From an uncultured Catenibacterium sp. (GTDB lineage Bacteria > Bacillota_I > Bacilli_A > Erysipelotrichales > Coprobacillaceae): DNA of 13,266 nt. The notes below the pieces were generated by a model that was given only the letters and a program-made list of their open reading frames with translations, did not search any database and was not told the DNA's origin. Made by a program: the position numbers and the translations under genes. Of the stretch, positions 6,819 through 12,897 are shown piece after piece (position 1 is the stretch's first letter; every line of letters starts with the position of its first letter). The stretch lies in assembly GCA_900764725.1 (NCBI GenBank), contig CAAFPB010000320.1, positions 1 through 13,266 on the forward strand, in the 5' to 3' direction.

Positions 6819-6938
6819 AAAACCCATCTGTCACGTCCAGTCTCAGTAATGAGGCAAACACGAACTTAATCGCACACAACAACGATAGGTTTCCGCTGAG
6901 GACGTACAAACGCCCATTGGCGCACATAACAACAGCGG
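6794..6938 (-). repeat. Structured repeat, copy B
   Basis: This copy matches copy A closely: the 55-nt interior of the second unit differs at one base (6829-6883 versus 4997-5051). Its closing stem AAACCCATC (6820-6828) / GATAGGTTT (6884-6892) carries a paired change relative to copy A (G-C in A becomes A-T here), which keeps pairing. The first unit is closed by CCGCTG/CAGCGG (6893-6898/6933-6938) and is shortened, its interior replaced by a small CGCC-catt-GGCG hairpin (6911-6922). It starts about 85 nt after the stop of the 64-residue gene, the same relation as copy A to the lipoprotein gene. Confidence 0.75.
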
Positions 6939-7023
6939 TTCTTATATGATATTCCTTTCTCTGTAATATTTCAATTGTGCATTTTGCCAAGATCTTCAGG
7001 AGAAGAATATGGCTATGAGCTGC

Positions 7024-7218
7024 TTACTTTGCAAAAGGACTCTTTCCTCCATGCTCTTTTAGATATTTTCGTGAACGTTCCATCATTCTGTCAATATCCT
7101 CAAACGAGAAAAGTAATTTTCTCCTTTGTGGATTTCTCTCATTCTCATCCGCCTCACGTACAAAACGTTCAGCGTCTTCACCTGTCAATACAGGTATGCT
7201 TCTTATTTCTAATGCCAT
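7024..7218 (-). CDS. Small acidic/basic hypothetical protein, antitoxin-like
   Basis: The 64-residue protein begins MALEIRSIPVLTGEDAERFVREADENE and ends in a basic helical half (RMMERSRKYLKEHGGKSPFAK). The opening pattern (I-x-S-I-P-V-L-x-G-x-x-A-E-R-F) is one I associate with small Bacteroidales proteins that look like antitoxins, but I cannot name a family or a partner, and no toxin gene is adjacent. I chose the ATG at 7218, four bases after the previous stop, over an upstream in-frame ATG at 7260 that overlaps the preceding gene. It is last in a minus-strand operon. Confidence 0.65.
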   Translation of the reverse strand: MALEIRSIPVLTGEDAERFVREADENERNPQRRKLLFSFEDIDRMMERSRKYLKEHGGKSPFAK

Positions 7219-7222
7219 AATT

Positions 7223-7381
7223 TTACGAAAGAATTGTTCCTGCAACAAGCAGCAATACACAAGAGCCTATAGTAAGAAATATGGGAGCTTTTATATCCTG
7301 CATTCTTTTGACTCTGCGTATTACTTCGATTGCACCGATGATGGCAATGGTTCCTGCTAACAGAAAACATTTGTTACTCAT
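7223..7381 (-). CDS. Tiny two-helix membrane protein, 52 residues
   Basis: The frame MSNKCFLLAGTIAIIGAIEVIRR...PIFLTIGSCVLLLVAGTILS encodes two hydrophobic helices (about 5-20 and 33-51) joined by a basic loop (RRVKRMQDIK), a clean small membrane protein pattern. Its ATG overlaps the stop of the upstream gene as TAATG (7383-7379), which points to translational coupling, and its own stop is four bases before the next ATG. I recognise no family. Confidence 0.65.
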   Translation of the reverse strand: MSNKCFLLAGTIAIIGAIEVIRRVKRMQDIKAPIFLTIGSCVLLLVAGTILS

Positions 7382-7536
7382 TATCGCCCATTATGTTTGT
7401 CATGCAGCCATGCCTTCTGTTCGTAGCTGAGTCCATCCCAGCTTTCCTTGCGTTTCTTGCCGCCTGAATGTGTCATAGCCTTACCGAAGCCCTTGAAGAG
7501 CCATGCCATGAATAACCATAAAAATACTGTTCCCAT
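7381..7536 (-). CDS. Tiny single-pass membrane protein, 51 residues
   Basis: The product starts with a hydrophobic helix (MGTVFLWLFMAWLFKGFG), followed by a basic, Gly/Lys-rich cytoplasmic-type tail (SGGKKRKESWDGLSYEQKAW). It begins 35 nt after the exported-protein gene and ends on the start codon of the next gene. Short Trp- and Phe-rich helices like this occur in small regulators of membrane complexes and in type I toxins, but the coupled operon argues for a partner role. No family is recognised. Confidence 0.62.
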   Translation of the reverse strand: MGTVFLWLFMAWLFKGFGKAMTHSGGKKRKESWDGLSYEQKAWLHDKHNGR

Positions 7537-7571
7537 ATCTATAAACTTTAACTGGTTCTACAAAATGATTT

Positions 7572-8123
7572 CTACTTCACTGAGAATGTGGCGATACTGT
7601 CAAAACCGTTAGCCACCACTCCATATTCTCCTGCTGGCAGGTCATTGAGAGTTACGAGGTATGATGAAGATCCAAACTTCTTCGCCTCATAATCCACGGT
7701 GGTGAAATTGGTAGTAGCCGATGCGCTTCCGAAGCCGATGTCTGCCATCTTGAATCTGCGCTCCTTCTTCTTGGTTTCGAACTTGAAGATACCGAAGGCG
7801 TTCTTTGGCTCCTCGCTGTTGTCCTTTACACGGATGATAAGGGAAAATTTCTTGGAGGAAATCTTGTTAGGGCTTTCTGCTCCCTTCACTGTGAGGTAAG
7901 CTTTTGTTCTGTCAAGAAGGGAAGCTCCTGGAATTGGAACCAGGGCGAAAGCTGAAGACTTTGCCTTGTGTTCTCCAGTTTCCTTCTGGAGAAGCGTTGT
8001 AGTGCTGTCTGCGTTGATGACAGCTACCTGTCCTTTATACTCTGGTTCAGGAACCGTTACTTTTTGTGCTTGCGCTGATGCCATGCAGCAAAATACTGCG
8101 ATTGATAGCAATGTTGTTTTCAT
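7572..8123 (-). CDS. Exported hypothetical protein with signal peptide
   Basis: The 183-residue protein has a classical signal peptide (MKTTLLSIAVFCCMASAQA, likely cleaved after Ala19). The mature part is rich in beta-strand pattern and charged residues (KVTVPEPEYKGQVAVIN; FKFETKKKERRFKMADIG; a final LPAGEYGVVANGFDSIATFSVK that resembles the closing strands of an immunoglobulin-like fold). There is no lipobox, so it should be periplasmic or outer-membrane associated. It leads an operon with three tiny genes and has a leader of more than 300 nt. The function is unknown to me. Confidence 0.72.
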   Translation of the reverse strand: MKTTLLSIAVFCCMASAQAQKVTVPEPEYKGQVAVINADSTTTLLQKETGEHKAKSSAFALVPIPGASLLDRTKAYLTVKGAESPNKISSKKFSLIIRVKDNSEEPKNAFGIFKFETKKKERRFKMADIGFGSASATTNFTTVDYEAKKFGSSSYLVTLNDLPAGEYGVVANGFDSIATFSVK

Positions 8124-8450
8124 TTCTTTTCTTTAAAACTTAGTCTGGCTCCTGACTATATAGAGTTTATTTTGAAGATGTGTACGCTTGCATGAAGGGG
8201 TGGAGCCAAGCTGAAATCTTCACTCTAGGCCTTCGCATTGCCATCCGCAAGATTCACCCCAGTCCACCCCAATTGTGTATATACGATAACTTTCACGGCC
8301 AAGAAAACTCGGTCGTGAAAGTGTACAATTCACCCTATGGGGCATCCCTGTTGATTATCGGGCGGATGAAGTTGCGAAGTTCAGAGTGCCGATGAAACAG
8401 TTACGCCTTATGCTGTTGTACTTTGAGAGTGCATTGCTGCATCTCGCTTG
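8124..8450 (-). promoter_or_regulatory. Long structured leader of the exported-protein operon
   Basis: Between the promoter at 8451-8482 and the ATG at 8123 lie about 320 nt without a convincing gene. Two adjacent hairpins are visible: GGGGTGG (8197-8203) with CCACCCC (8264-8270), containing AATCTT/AAGATT (8215-8220/8249-8254); then AATTGT (8271-8276) with ACAATT (8325-8330), containing CTTTCACGGCC (8290-8300) with GGTCGTGAAAG (8311-8321). The arms abut with no gap. This may be a regulatory leader, a small RNA or an inserted dispersed repeat. Confidence 0.55.
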
Positions 8451-8482
8451 CAAAGGTAGGTATTTTTTTTGAAAATCAGCAA
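8451..8482 (-). promoter_or_regulatory. Promoter of the 8123-7024 operon
   Basis: On the minus strand TACCTTTG (8458-8451) matches the Bacteroidetes -7 consensus, with TTGC (8482-8479) 20 nt upstream as a weak -33 element. It is the best minus-strand promoter before the exported-protein gene, and would give a leader of about 320 nt. Confidence 0.6.
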
Positions 8483-8671
8483 CTTTTTTGCAACTATTTT
8501 TAGGCATAAAAATAACCGCAGAGTATTAATATTTACAGTCGTTTTGCTTTTCTTTATAATCGCGCGCGATGATTTTTATTTTAAAAAAAATATTTCTAGG
8601 CTATTTTTTGCAGTTTTTTATATCTGTTTTTATTAAAAAGTATTCTTTTGGATACTTTTAACGCAGATATG

Positions 8672-8702
8672 TGTGCTAAGAGTATTATTTTTTATACCTT
8701 TG
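8672..8702 (+). promoter_or_regulatory. Promoter of the HicB-like gene
   Basis: TACCTTTG (8695-8702) is an exact -7 box; TGTG at 8672-8675, 19 nt upstream, is a one-mismatch -33 box. The expected start near 8707 lies only a few bases before ATG codons at 8711 and 8720, so the mRNA would have almost no leader. Confidence 0.65.
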
Positions 8703-8710
8703 CTGCAAAA

Positions 8711-9178
8711 ATGACTAATATGAAGCAAATAACTATTAAGGTCGCTTGGAATAATTCTGCATTCGAAGGATTGGTATCAAGCGAAACATCATATGGTGAA
8801 ATGAAAATTGTTACCAAAGATTTTAATGATATTATAGATATGGGTGAAGCTGAATTGAAAATTGGTTTTGATGGATATACAGAATTTGGATTAGAACTTC
8901 CTGAATGGTACAAAAACAAAGAATATGAATTTGTATATAAGTTCCAAGATGTAACTGCCATGTTGAAGGCATATTCTTCATACGTATCGCTCGCAGCGAT
9001 TAGTAGGGAGACTGGAATCAATAGTGCATTGCTATCCCATTATGCAAATGGCTTAAAGGTTCCTCGGAACAAGCAGCAAAAGATAATTGTTTCAGGACTG
9101 CACAGGATAGGAGCGTTGTTAAGCAAATGCACTATTGACGATGAACGTAAAACTCAACTCAATATAGAGCGTAAATAG
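8711..9178 (+). CDS. Orphan HicB-like antitoxin/regulator with HTH
   Basis: The 155-residue protein has an N-terminal region resembling the degenerate RNase H-like fold of HicB-type antitoxins and a C-terminal helix-turn-helix (about 95-140: LAAISRETGINSALLSHYANGLKVPRNKQ) of the form seen in Bacteroidetes HicB homologues. Such proteins usually neutralise a HicA toxin and repress their own promoter. No HicA-like gene is next to it, so it is an orphan, possibly now a plain regulator. An upstream in-frame ATG at 8648 lies before the promoter and is excluded; ATG 8720 is an equally possible start. A strong terminator follows. Confidence 0.72.
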   Translation: MTNMKQITIKVAWNNSAFEGLVSSETSYGEMKIVTKDFNDIIDMGEAELKIGFDGYTEFGLELPEWYKNKEYEFVYKFQDVTAMLKAYSSYVSLAAISRETGINSALLSHYANGLKVPRNKQQKIIVSGLHRIGALLSKCTIDDERKTQLNIERK

Positions 9179-9223
9179 AAAAGGATAAGCATACTTTCTA
9201 TTTGATGTTTTGTTAGTAAAGCG

Positions 9224-9260
9224 AAAGTCTGTTAACTTTGTGGTTAGCAGACTTTTGATT
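9224..9260 (+). terminator. Terminator after the HicB-like gene
   Basis: AAAGTCTGTTAAC (9224-9236) pairs with GTTAGCAGACTTT (9243-9255) over 13 positions with one U-G wobble around a 6-nt loop, and TTGATTT follows. It lies 45 nt after the gene's stop. Downstream to 9402 only AT-rich sequence is seen, including a 14-of-15 direct repeat TTTATTAAATAnTAT at 9275-9289 and 9321-9335. Confidence 0.75.
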
Positions 9261-9402
9261 TATTCTATATATTCTTTATTAAATAGTATCTTTATGCTTT
9301 AATAAATAATTTTTATTGTATTTATTAAATACTATATGTTTGTTCTTTGGCTTTGTCAATTTCTACTTGACAGACTATCACGACAAGATTTGGAATGGAA
9401 TG

Positions 9403-10497
9403 TTATACTGGTTTGTAGTCTTTGCATTGAAGAGCTATTGAGCAAGTTGCACACGTTGTGTTGCATGCTGCTACGTCTGTGACAGTGTAGGCTCCTGTTT
9501 TACGGCTTCCGTCACGTTTGATCAATCCGGCAGAAGTGAGACTGGCAAGTCCGTAAGCGGCTGTTCTTTGAGAATAGTCAAGTTCTGATACTATATCTTG
9601 AAGTTGCTTGCCGTTCTTGGATTCACGTATTTTCCAGAACACTTCCTGTGCTTTTGGCGGTTGTGCCATGAGGCGCTGACGTATATCTTCATTGAGTACA
9701 GTAGATTTTTCTGCTAGTTCTACAGCTCGTTTCTCACGAAACTCCTGACGTGCCAGGAAGGCTGCTTTTCGTGCAGCCTTTTCTTCGTTAGAAAGTTGTT
9801 TATAGCCACCTTTTCTTAACGTGCAGTTTTCTTGCAGGTTATTTTTCGCAGAGTTTTTAGCATCTTCCTCAACCATATTTTTTCCTGTTAAAGCTACCGG
9901 TGTTGGTAGTTCTTCGGGAGTGAAGAAAATAGTCTTTGCATCTTTGAAGGCGTAGTTATAGACTGCATTCTGCAATACCAGGTTCTGCTTTTCAATGCTA
10001 ACTTCTGAGCGTTGCGGATGAGAGTATAGTTCGCCTGTTTCGAGGCCTAATACACCTATTTTCGATAGTGTCTCTGGGTGTTCGTTGTTTACCTCGACTA
10101 TTTTTTCAAACGCATATTGAGTGAGATCATCAGGTACGGCTATGAAGAAGAAGTCTGTCCAGCCAACATACTTCCATAGTTTCTCGTCACGCATCAGGTC
10201 TTCTTTAAACTCCTTTATCTCTAGGGCAATGGTAAAACAATGCCCTTGATTAAGAGCTCGATAACCTGGTTTAATGAATAGTATAACATCAGGAATTACC
10301 TGTAGCTTTTTGTCGAGTCCAATGCGTGTCTTTTCGCCTGTTGATTCACGTAAACGGAACTCTTCGAATATCTTATATTCCAAATATTCTACAGGAATGC
10401 GTTCTGTCCAGGGATAGGCATGCAAGCACATGTCTTTAACAAATGCTTGTATCTTCTTGCCTTTTAATAAGTTCTTTAATTCTGCATGAGCTTTCAT
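9403..10497 (-). CDS. MmcB-like PD-(D/E)XK nuclease domain with winged helix and Cys tail
   Basis: The 364-residue protein appears to be a fusion. Residues about 60-125 carry the PD-(D/E)XK pattern PDVILFI...ALEIKEF (Asp70, Glu93-x-Lys95) followed by LMRDEKLWKYVGWTDFFFIAVPDD, which is strikingly like MmcB-type DNA repair/nuclease proteins. A charged, Lys/Glu/Ala-rich helical stretch (about 235-275) links to a winged helix (about 283-340, LQDIVSELDYSQRTAAYGLASLTSAGLIKRDG). The end holds a cysteine cluster C-x3-C-x2-C-x5-C (345, 349, 352, 358) that could bind metal. It probably recognises and cuts or repairs DNA and may regulate itself. It has its own perfect promoter and, unusually here, an AGGAG ribosome-binding site. 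The nuclease call is by motif only. Confidence 0.7.
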   Translation of the reverse strand: MKAHAELKNLLKGKKIQAFVKDMCLHAYPWTERIPVEYLEYKIFEEFRLRESTGEKTRIGLDKKLQVIPDVILFIKPGYRALNQGHCFTIALEIKEFKEDLMRDEKLWKYVGWTDFFFIAVPDDLTQYAFEKIVEVNNEHPETLSKIGVLGLETGELYSHPQRSEVSIEKQNLVLQNAVYNYAFKDAKTIFFTPEELPTPVALTGKNMVEEDAKNSAKNNLQENCTLRKGGYKQLSNEEKAARKAAFLARQEFREKRAVELAEKSTVLNEDIRQRLMAQPPKAQEVFWKIRESKNGKQLQDIVSELDYSQRTAAYGLASLTSAGLIKRDGSRKTGAYTVTDVAACNTTCATCSIALQCKDYKPV

Positions 10498-10501
10498 ACA
10501 A

Positions 10502-10508
10502 ACTCCTT
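10502..10508 (-). promoter_or_regulatory. Strong Shine-Dalgarno site of the MmcB-like gene
   Basis: The minus strand reads AAAGGAG about 7 bases before the ATG at 10497. Purine-rich SD sites are uncommon in Bacteroidetes, so this supports the start and may mean high translation or recent transfer. Confidence 0.5.
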
Positions 10509-10543
10509 TCTTTATGTTTTATATTTGATTTATAATTTTGTCG

Positions 10544-10574
10544 CAAAGATACTAAAAAACATTTAATTTGCAAA
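10544..10574 (-). promoter_or_regulatory. Consensus promoter of the MmcB-like gene
   Basis: On the minus strand TTTG (10574-10571), 19 nt, then TATCTTTG (10551-10544) is an exact Bacteroidetes promoter. Transcription should begin near 10540, giving a leader of about 40 nt. Confidence 0.8.
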
Positions 10575-10610
10575 ATATCTGCATATTATTTTTCGGGCGT
10601 TAGATGTATT

Positions 10611-10635
10611 TAACTTGCAAACATCTTGCAAGTTA
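10611..10635. promoter_or_regulatory. 25-bp palindrome, candidate operator
   Basis: TAACTTGCAA (10611-10620) and TTGCAAGTTA (10626-10635) are perfect 10-bp arms with a 5-bp spacer, about 37 bp upstream of the -33 box of the MmcB-like gene. A partial half-site (TTTGCAAA, 10567-10574) overlaps the -33 box itself. It looks like a dimer-binding site; the winged helix of the downstream protein is one candidate ligand. Confidence 0.6.
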
Positions 10636-10742
10636 TTGTCTGGTATTTTGAAATTATAAATGAAATAGCAAAAGTTTTGCTTTTAATATGTAAAATATAA
10701 TAATCTGATATTCGTGTTTCCTGTAGCTTGGTTTAAAAGAGT

Positions 10743-10810
10743 GTTTTACTTAAAAAATACGTATAAAGGTGCCCTTAGTATACCTTCATACGTATTTTTT
10801 TGAGTAAAAC
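10743..10810. terminator. Long bidirectional terminator / cruciform-forming hairpin
   Basis: GTTTTACT (10743-10750) pairs with AGTAAAAC (10803-10810), A6-TACGTAT (10752-10764) with ATACGTA-T6 (10788-10800), and AAGGT (10766-10770) with ACCTT (10782-10786), leaving an 11-nt loop. The stem is flanked by an A-run on one side and a T-run on the other, so it can act as an intrinsic terminator in both directions. It lies 110 nt after the Fic gene's stop and upstream of the next gene's promoter. The outer 8-bp arms exceed what a terminator needs. The rest of 10636-10921 shows no gene. Confidence 0.75.
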
Positions 10811-10921
10811 CCGGTTGGTTGAAAATATGATATAAGTAGGTGATTTCGTAAAAATGTTAATAAAAATACTTGTATAACAGAAACAATTTACCGAGTTGTA
10901 TATATTGTGTCTGCAAGATGA

Positions 10922-11989
10922 TCATATCGAAGAAGTTGCGAAGACGTGCCAGCTGTTATCGTTGTCTCTTCTTTGGATGTAACCTTTTTCTATCATGGCT
11001 CGCAATTGCTTTTTCACTGCTGTAACAACAATATCTGCTTCTTTACTTAACTCTTCTGTTGTTATGTATGGATTTTCTTGCATGGCATGAAGTAATTTAT
11101 TACTGGATTCACTTCTGAACACAATTTTACTTCCGTCATACCACCATACTTTTTCAGATGTTTCTGTAGCGAAATCTATGTAGTATTTCAATTCCTTTTC
11201 AACAAGTCCATTAAAATATTTTGCAAAACGTTTAATTTGTGAGATTTTGGCATGTGCTCCTGCAGAAGGTGTAGGACCTACTACAACGTCTGTTTCATGT
11301 AAGGCATCTATATATTTGTTCTTGTTTTTGTTTCTGACAACAACCATTGGCCAATTATGGCGTGCAAGGATGTAGTTTACCATTAGTCTGGCAACTCGAC
11401 CATTGCCATCCTCAAATGGATGAATTCGTATATAGCGGTAATGGAATAGCGACGCTAGTTCAACGGGAGTTAGAACTCCTGAAGCTTCTTCCTTGTTAAA
11501 CCAAGTCACGAGATCAGACATTAGAGCAGGAGTTTCTTCTGGTGATGCGTACTCAAAATAATCTCCGTAGCGAGTCCTTACACTGTTTGGTCGGGTCTTG
11601 TATCGTCCTGCATGAACAGTATAGCTTGTTTGTATTCCACCTGGTAGTTGGTTATGTACTTCATAGTCCTCACGAAGTAATGTTTTGTGAAGTTGACGTA
11701 TAAAGGTTTCTGTAAGTGGCATATTCAAGTTTTTGGCCTCTTCTTCTATCATTTTCAAGCTAACTTGACTTGCTTTCATGTCATTAAAATCTTTTAAGTC
11801 TCCCTCTCCGCTAACTTTCCCAAACAATAATAATAACTCAGTTTGGCCATACGTTAAAGTATTTCCTTCGATATGATTGCTATTGTAGTTATAATCAACC
11901 GTAAAGCGTTGACTCAAAAGATATTGCTTCCTTTCTGGTAGAGGTTGCAATGATTGCCATTTTTGATATAATATATCTATTTTGTTCAT
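10922..11989 (-). CDS. fic: Fic family protein (class II, AMP-transferase-type) with wHTH
   Basis: Fic enzymes transfer a nucleotide, usually AMP, to hydroxyl side chains of target proteins. The 355-residue protein carries the full active motif HPFEDGNGRVAR (190-201: His190 as base, Asp194, Asn196, Arg198, Arg201). The inhibitory helix motif S-x-x-x-E-G occurs N-terminally as SNHIEG (37-42), which defines the class II arrangement: Glu41 is expected to block ATP binding until it moves. A winged helix ends the protein (about 295-345). All key residues are present, so it is predicted active but self-inhibited. It lies 36 nt downstream of the recombinase remnant and may be read from the higA promoter. 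A short four-codon open frame (ATG GTT AAA CAA) precedes it. The target is unknown. Confidence 0.92.
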   Translation of the reverse strand: MNKIDILYQKWQSLQPLPERKQYLLSQRFTVDYNYNSNHIEGNTLTYGQTELLLLFGKVSGEGDLKDFNDMKASQVSLKMIEEEAKNLNMPLTETFIRQLHKTLLREDYEVHNQLPGGIQTSYTVHAGRYKTRPNSVRTRYGDYFEYASPEETPALMSDLVTWFNKEEASGVLTPVELASLFHYRYIRIHPFEDGNGRVARLMVNYILARHNWPMVVVRNKNKNKYIDALHETDVVVGPTPSAGAHAKISQIKRFAKYFNGLVEKELKYYIDFATETSEKVWWYDGSKIVFRSESSNKLLHAMQENPYITTEELSKEADIVVTAVKKQLRAMIEKGYIQRRDNDNSWHVFATSSI

Positions 11990-12025
11990 TTGTTCAATTT
12001 TATTGTTTAACCATGTTTTTGTCTC

Positions 12026-12519
12026 TCACTTCTTCTTGCAGATATGTGGCTTTCTTGTTGGTTCTATGCCTTCAATGCGCAAAAATCTGTAAATAGAAGA
12101 TTTCGATTTAATACCTAGCTGTTTTTGGATTTCATCTATGGTCATGCCGTTCTTGTAAAGGGATACTGTAGCCTTGGCTTTTGTATGTCGCTTTAGCTTT
12201 GGTCTTCCCATTTTCTTGCCCTTTGCCATGGCTGCTTTGCGTCCGGCTTGGGTGCGCTCAACGATAAGGTCACGTTCAAATTCTGCAAGACTTGCGAAGA
12301 TATGCATCATTAATTTGCCAGATGTGGATGACGTATCGATATTGTCTTTAAGAGATTGTATCGATACTCCTTTTTCGTGCAACTCTGAAATGATGTTTAG
12401 TAAATCTCTTAAAGAACGTCCTAGACGGTCGAATTTATACACGACTAGTATGTCTCCCTTTCGAAGGTATTTAATCGCTTCTGCTAGCTCTAAACGGGCT
12501 TTTATGCCGCTTTTGTGCT
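12026..12519 (-). pseudogene. Serine recombinase missing its catalytic N-terminus
   Basis: From about residue 35 the sequence is a clear resolvase: KFDRLGRSLRDLL, SGKLMMHIFASLAEFERDLIVERTQAGR, KKMGRPKL and a C-terminal helix-turn-helix (MTIDEIQKQLGIKSKSSIYRFL). The first 40-50 residues of the family, including the Y-x-R-V-S nucleophile block, are absent. Instead the frame runs upstream into higA-like DNA in another reading frame and can start only at a chance ATG (12616). It cannot catalyse recombination; a DNA-binding remnant is conceivable. The fusion point is near 12508-12519. An intact, different recombinase lies at 397-1050. Confidence 0.82.
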
Positions 12520-12719
12520 CGTTGTACACCAATACGTTCACCGAGCTGTTCTTGGGTGAGATTCTGTACTTTACGAGCTTTACGAATTGCTTCGCCCAAA
12601 TAATAGGCATTAACATCTTCTTTGAGCTGCATTTCCATCATGTCACGCTCTTTAGTACCTGTCTTGCCCCAAACTTCATCAACCACTTCAGAAAGTGGTG
12701 TCAAATGCATCTGTGCCAT
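12471..12719 (-). pseudogene. higA: Truncated HigA-type XRE antitoxin
   Basis: From the ATG at 12719 the frame reads as a HigA-family antitoxin: an N-terminal region (SEVVDEVWGKTGTKERDMME) and then the start of the Cro/C1 helix-turn-helix (AIRKARKVQNLTQEQLGERIGVQRAQ, about residues 44-69). In homologues this continues with I-S-R-I-E; here it switches to KRHKSPFRASRSD, which is recombinase DNA read out of frame, and stops at 12471. So the recognition helix and the rest are lost. No HigB toxin gene is next to it. The promoter is intact and may now drive the Fic gene downstream. I kept the ATG at 12719 because the upstream in-frame ATG at 12749 lies inside the -7 box. Confidence 0.8.
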
Positions 12720-12746
12720 ATCTATATTTCTATTTAATTTCGATTG

Positions 12747-12797
12747 CAAAGATACAAAAAATCGAAATAACTACCAAGCTTTTAGCAGTTATTTCGA
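12747..12797 (-). promoter_or_regulatory. higA promoter and inverted-repeat operator
   Basis: On the minus strand TATCTTTG (12754-12747) is an exact -7 box with CTTG (12778-12775) 20 nt upstream. TCGAAATAACT (12762-12772) and AGTTATTTCGA (12787-12797) form a perfect 11-bp inverted repeat over the -33 region, and further TTCGA motifs occur at 12739-12743 and 12812-12816. This is the expected arrangement for autorepression by a HigA dimer, which is now truncated, so the promoter may be derepressed. Confidence 0.7.
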
Positions 12798-12897
12798 GAT
12801 TATTTTGTAGTTCGATTATATTTTAATTTAATCGGACTTTATTTTATTTTTACCTTTCTGCAAAGCTAGTTGGATGTATTTTATGCCGTTAGGACTA

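Noticed and set aside
4961..6938. Integron attC sites (repeat downstream of each gene, foldable)
   Set aside because: The core and inverse-core motifs GTTRRRY/RYYYAAC are not present at the stem ends, and no integrase of that type is in the window.
4961..6938. Diversity-generating retroelement template/variable repeats
   Set aside because: No reverse transcriptase gene is present, and the differences between copies are not limited to adenine positions.
8180..8395. 71-codon + strand open frame
   Set aside because: It lies over the hairpins of the leader, has no promoter or RBS and no recognisable protein pattern.
8290..8472. Open + strand frame with coding-like stretch VDYRADEVAKFRVPMKQLRL
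   Set aside because: No start signals, begins after a stop inside a hairpin arm and ends in the minus-strand promoter; could be a decayed fragment but is too weak to call.
12174..12737. 187-codon + strand open frame
   Set aside because: Lies antisense to the recombinase and higA remnants, whose family motifs are clear on the minus strand.
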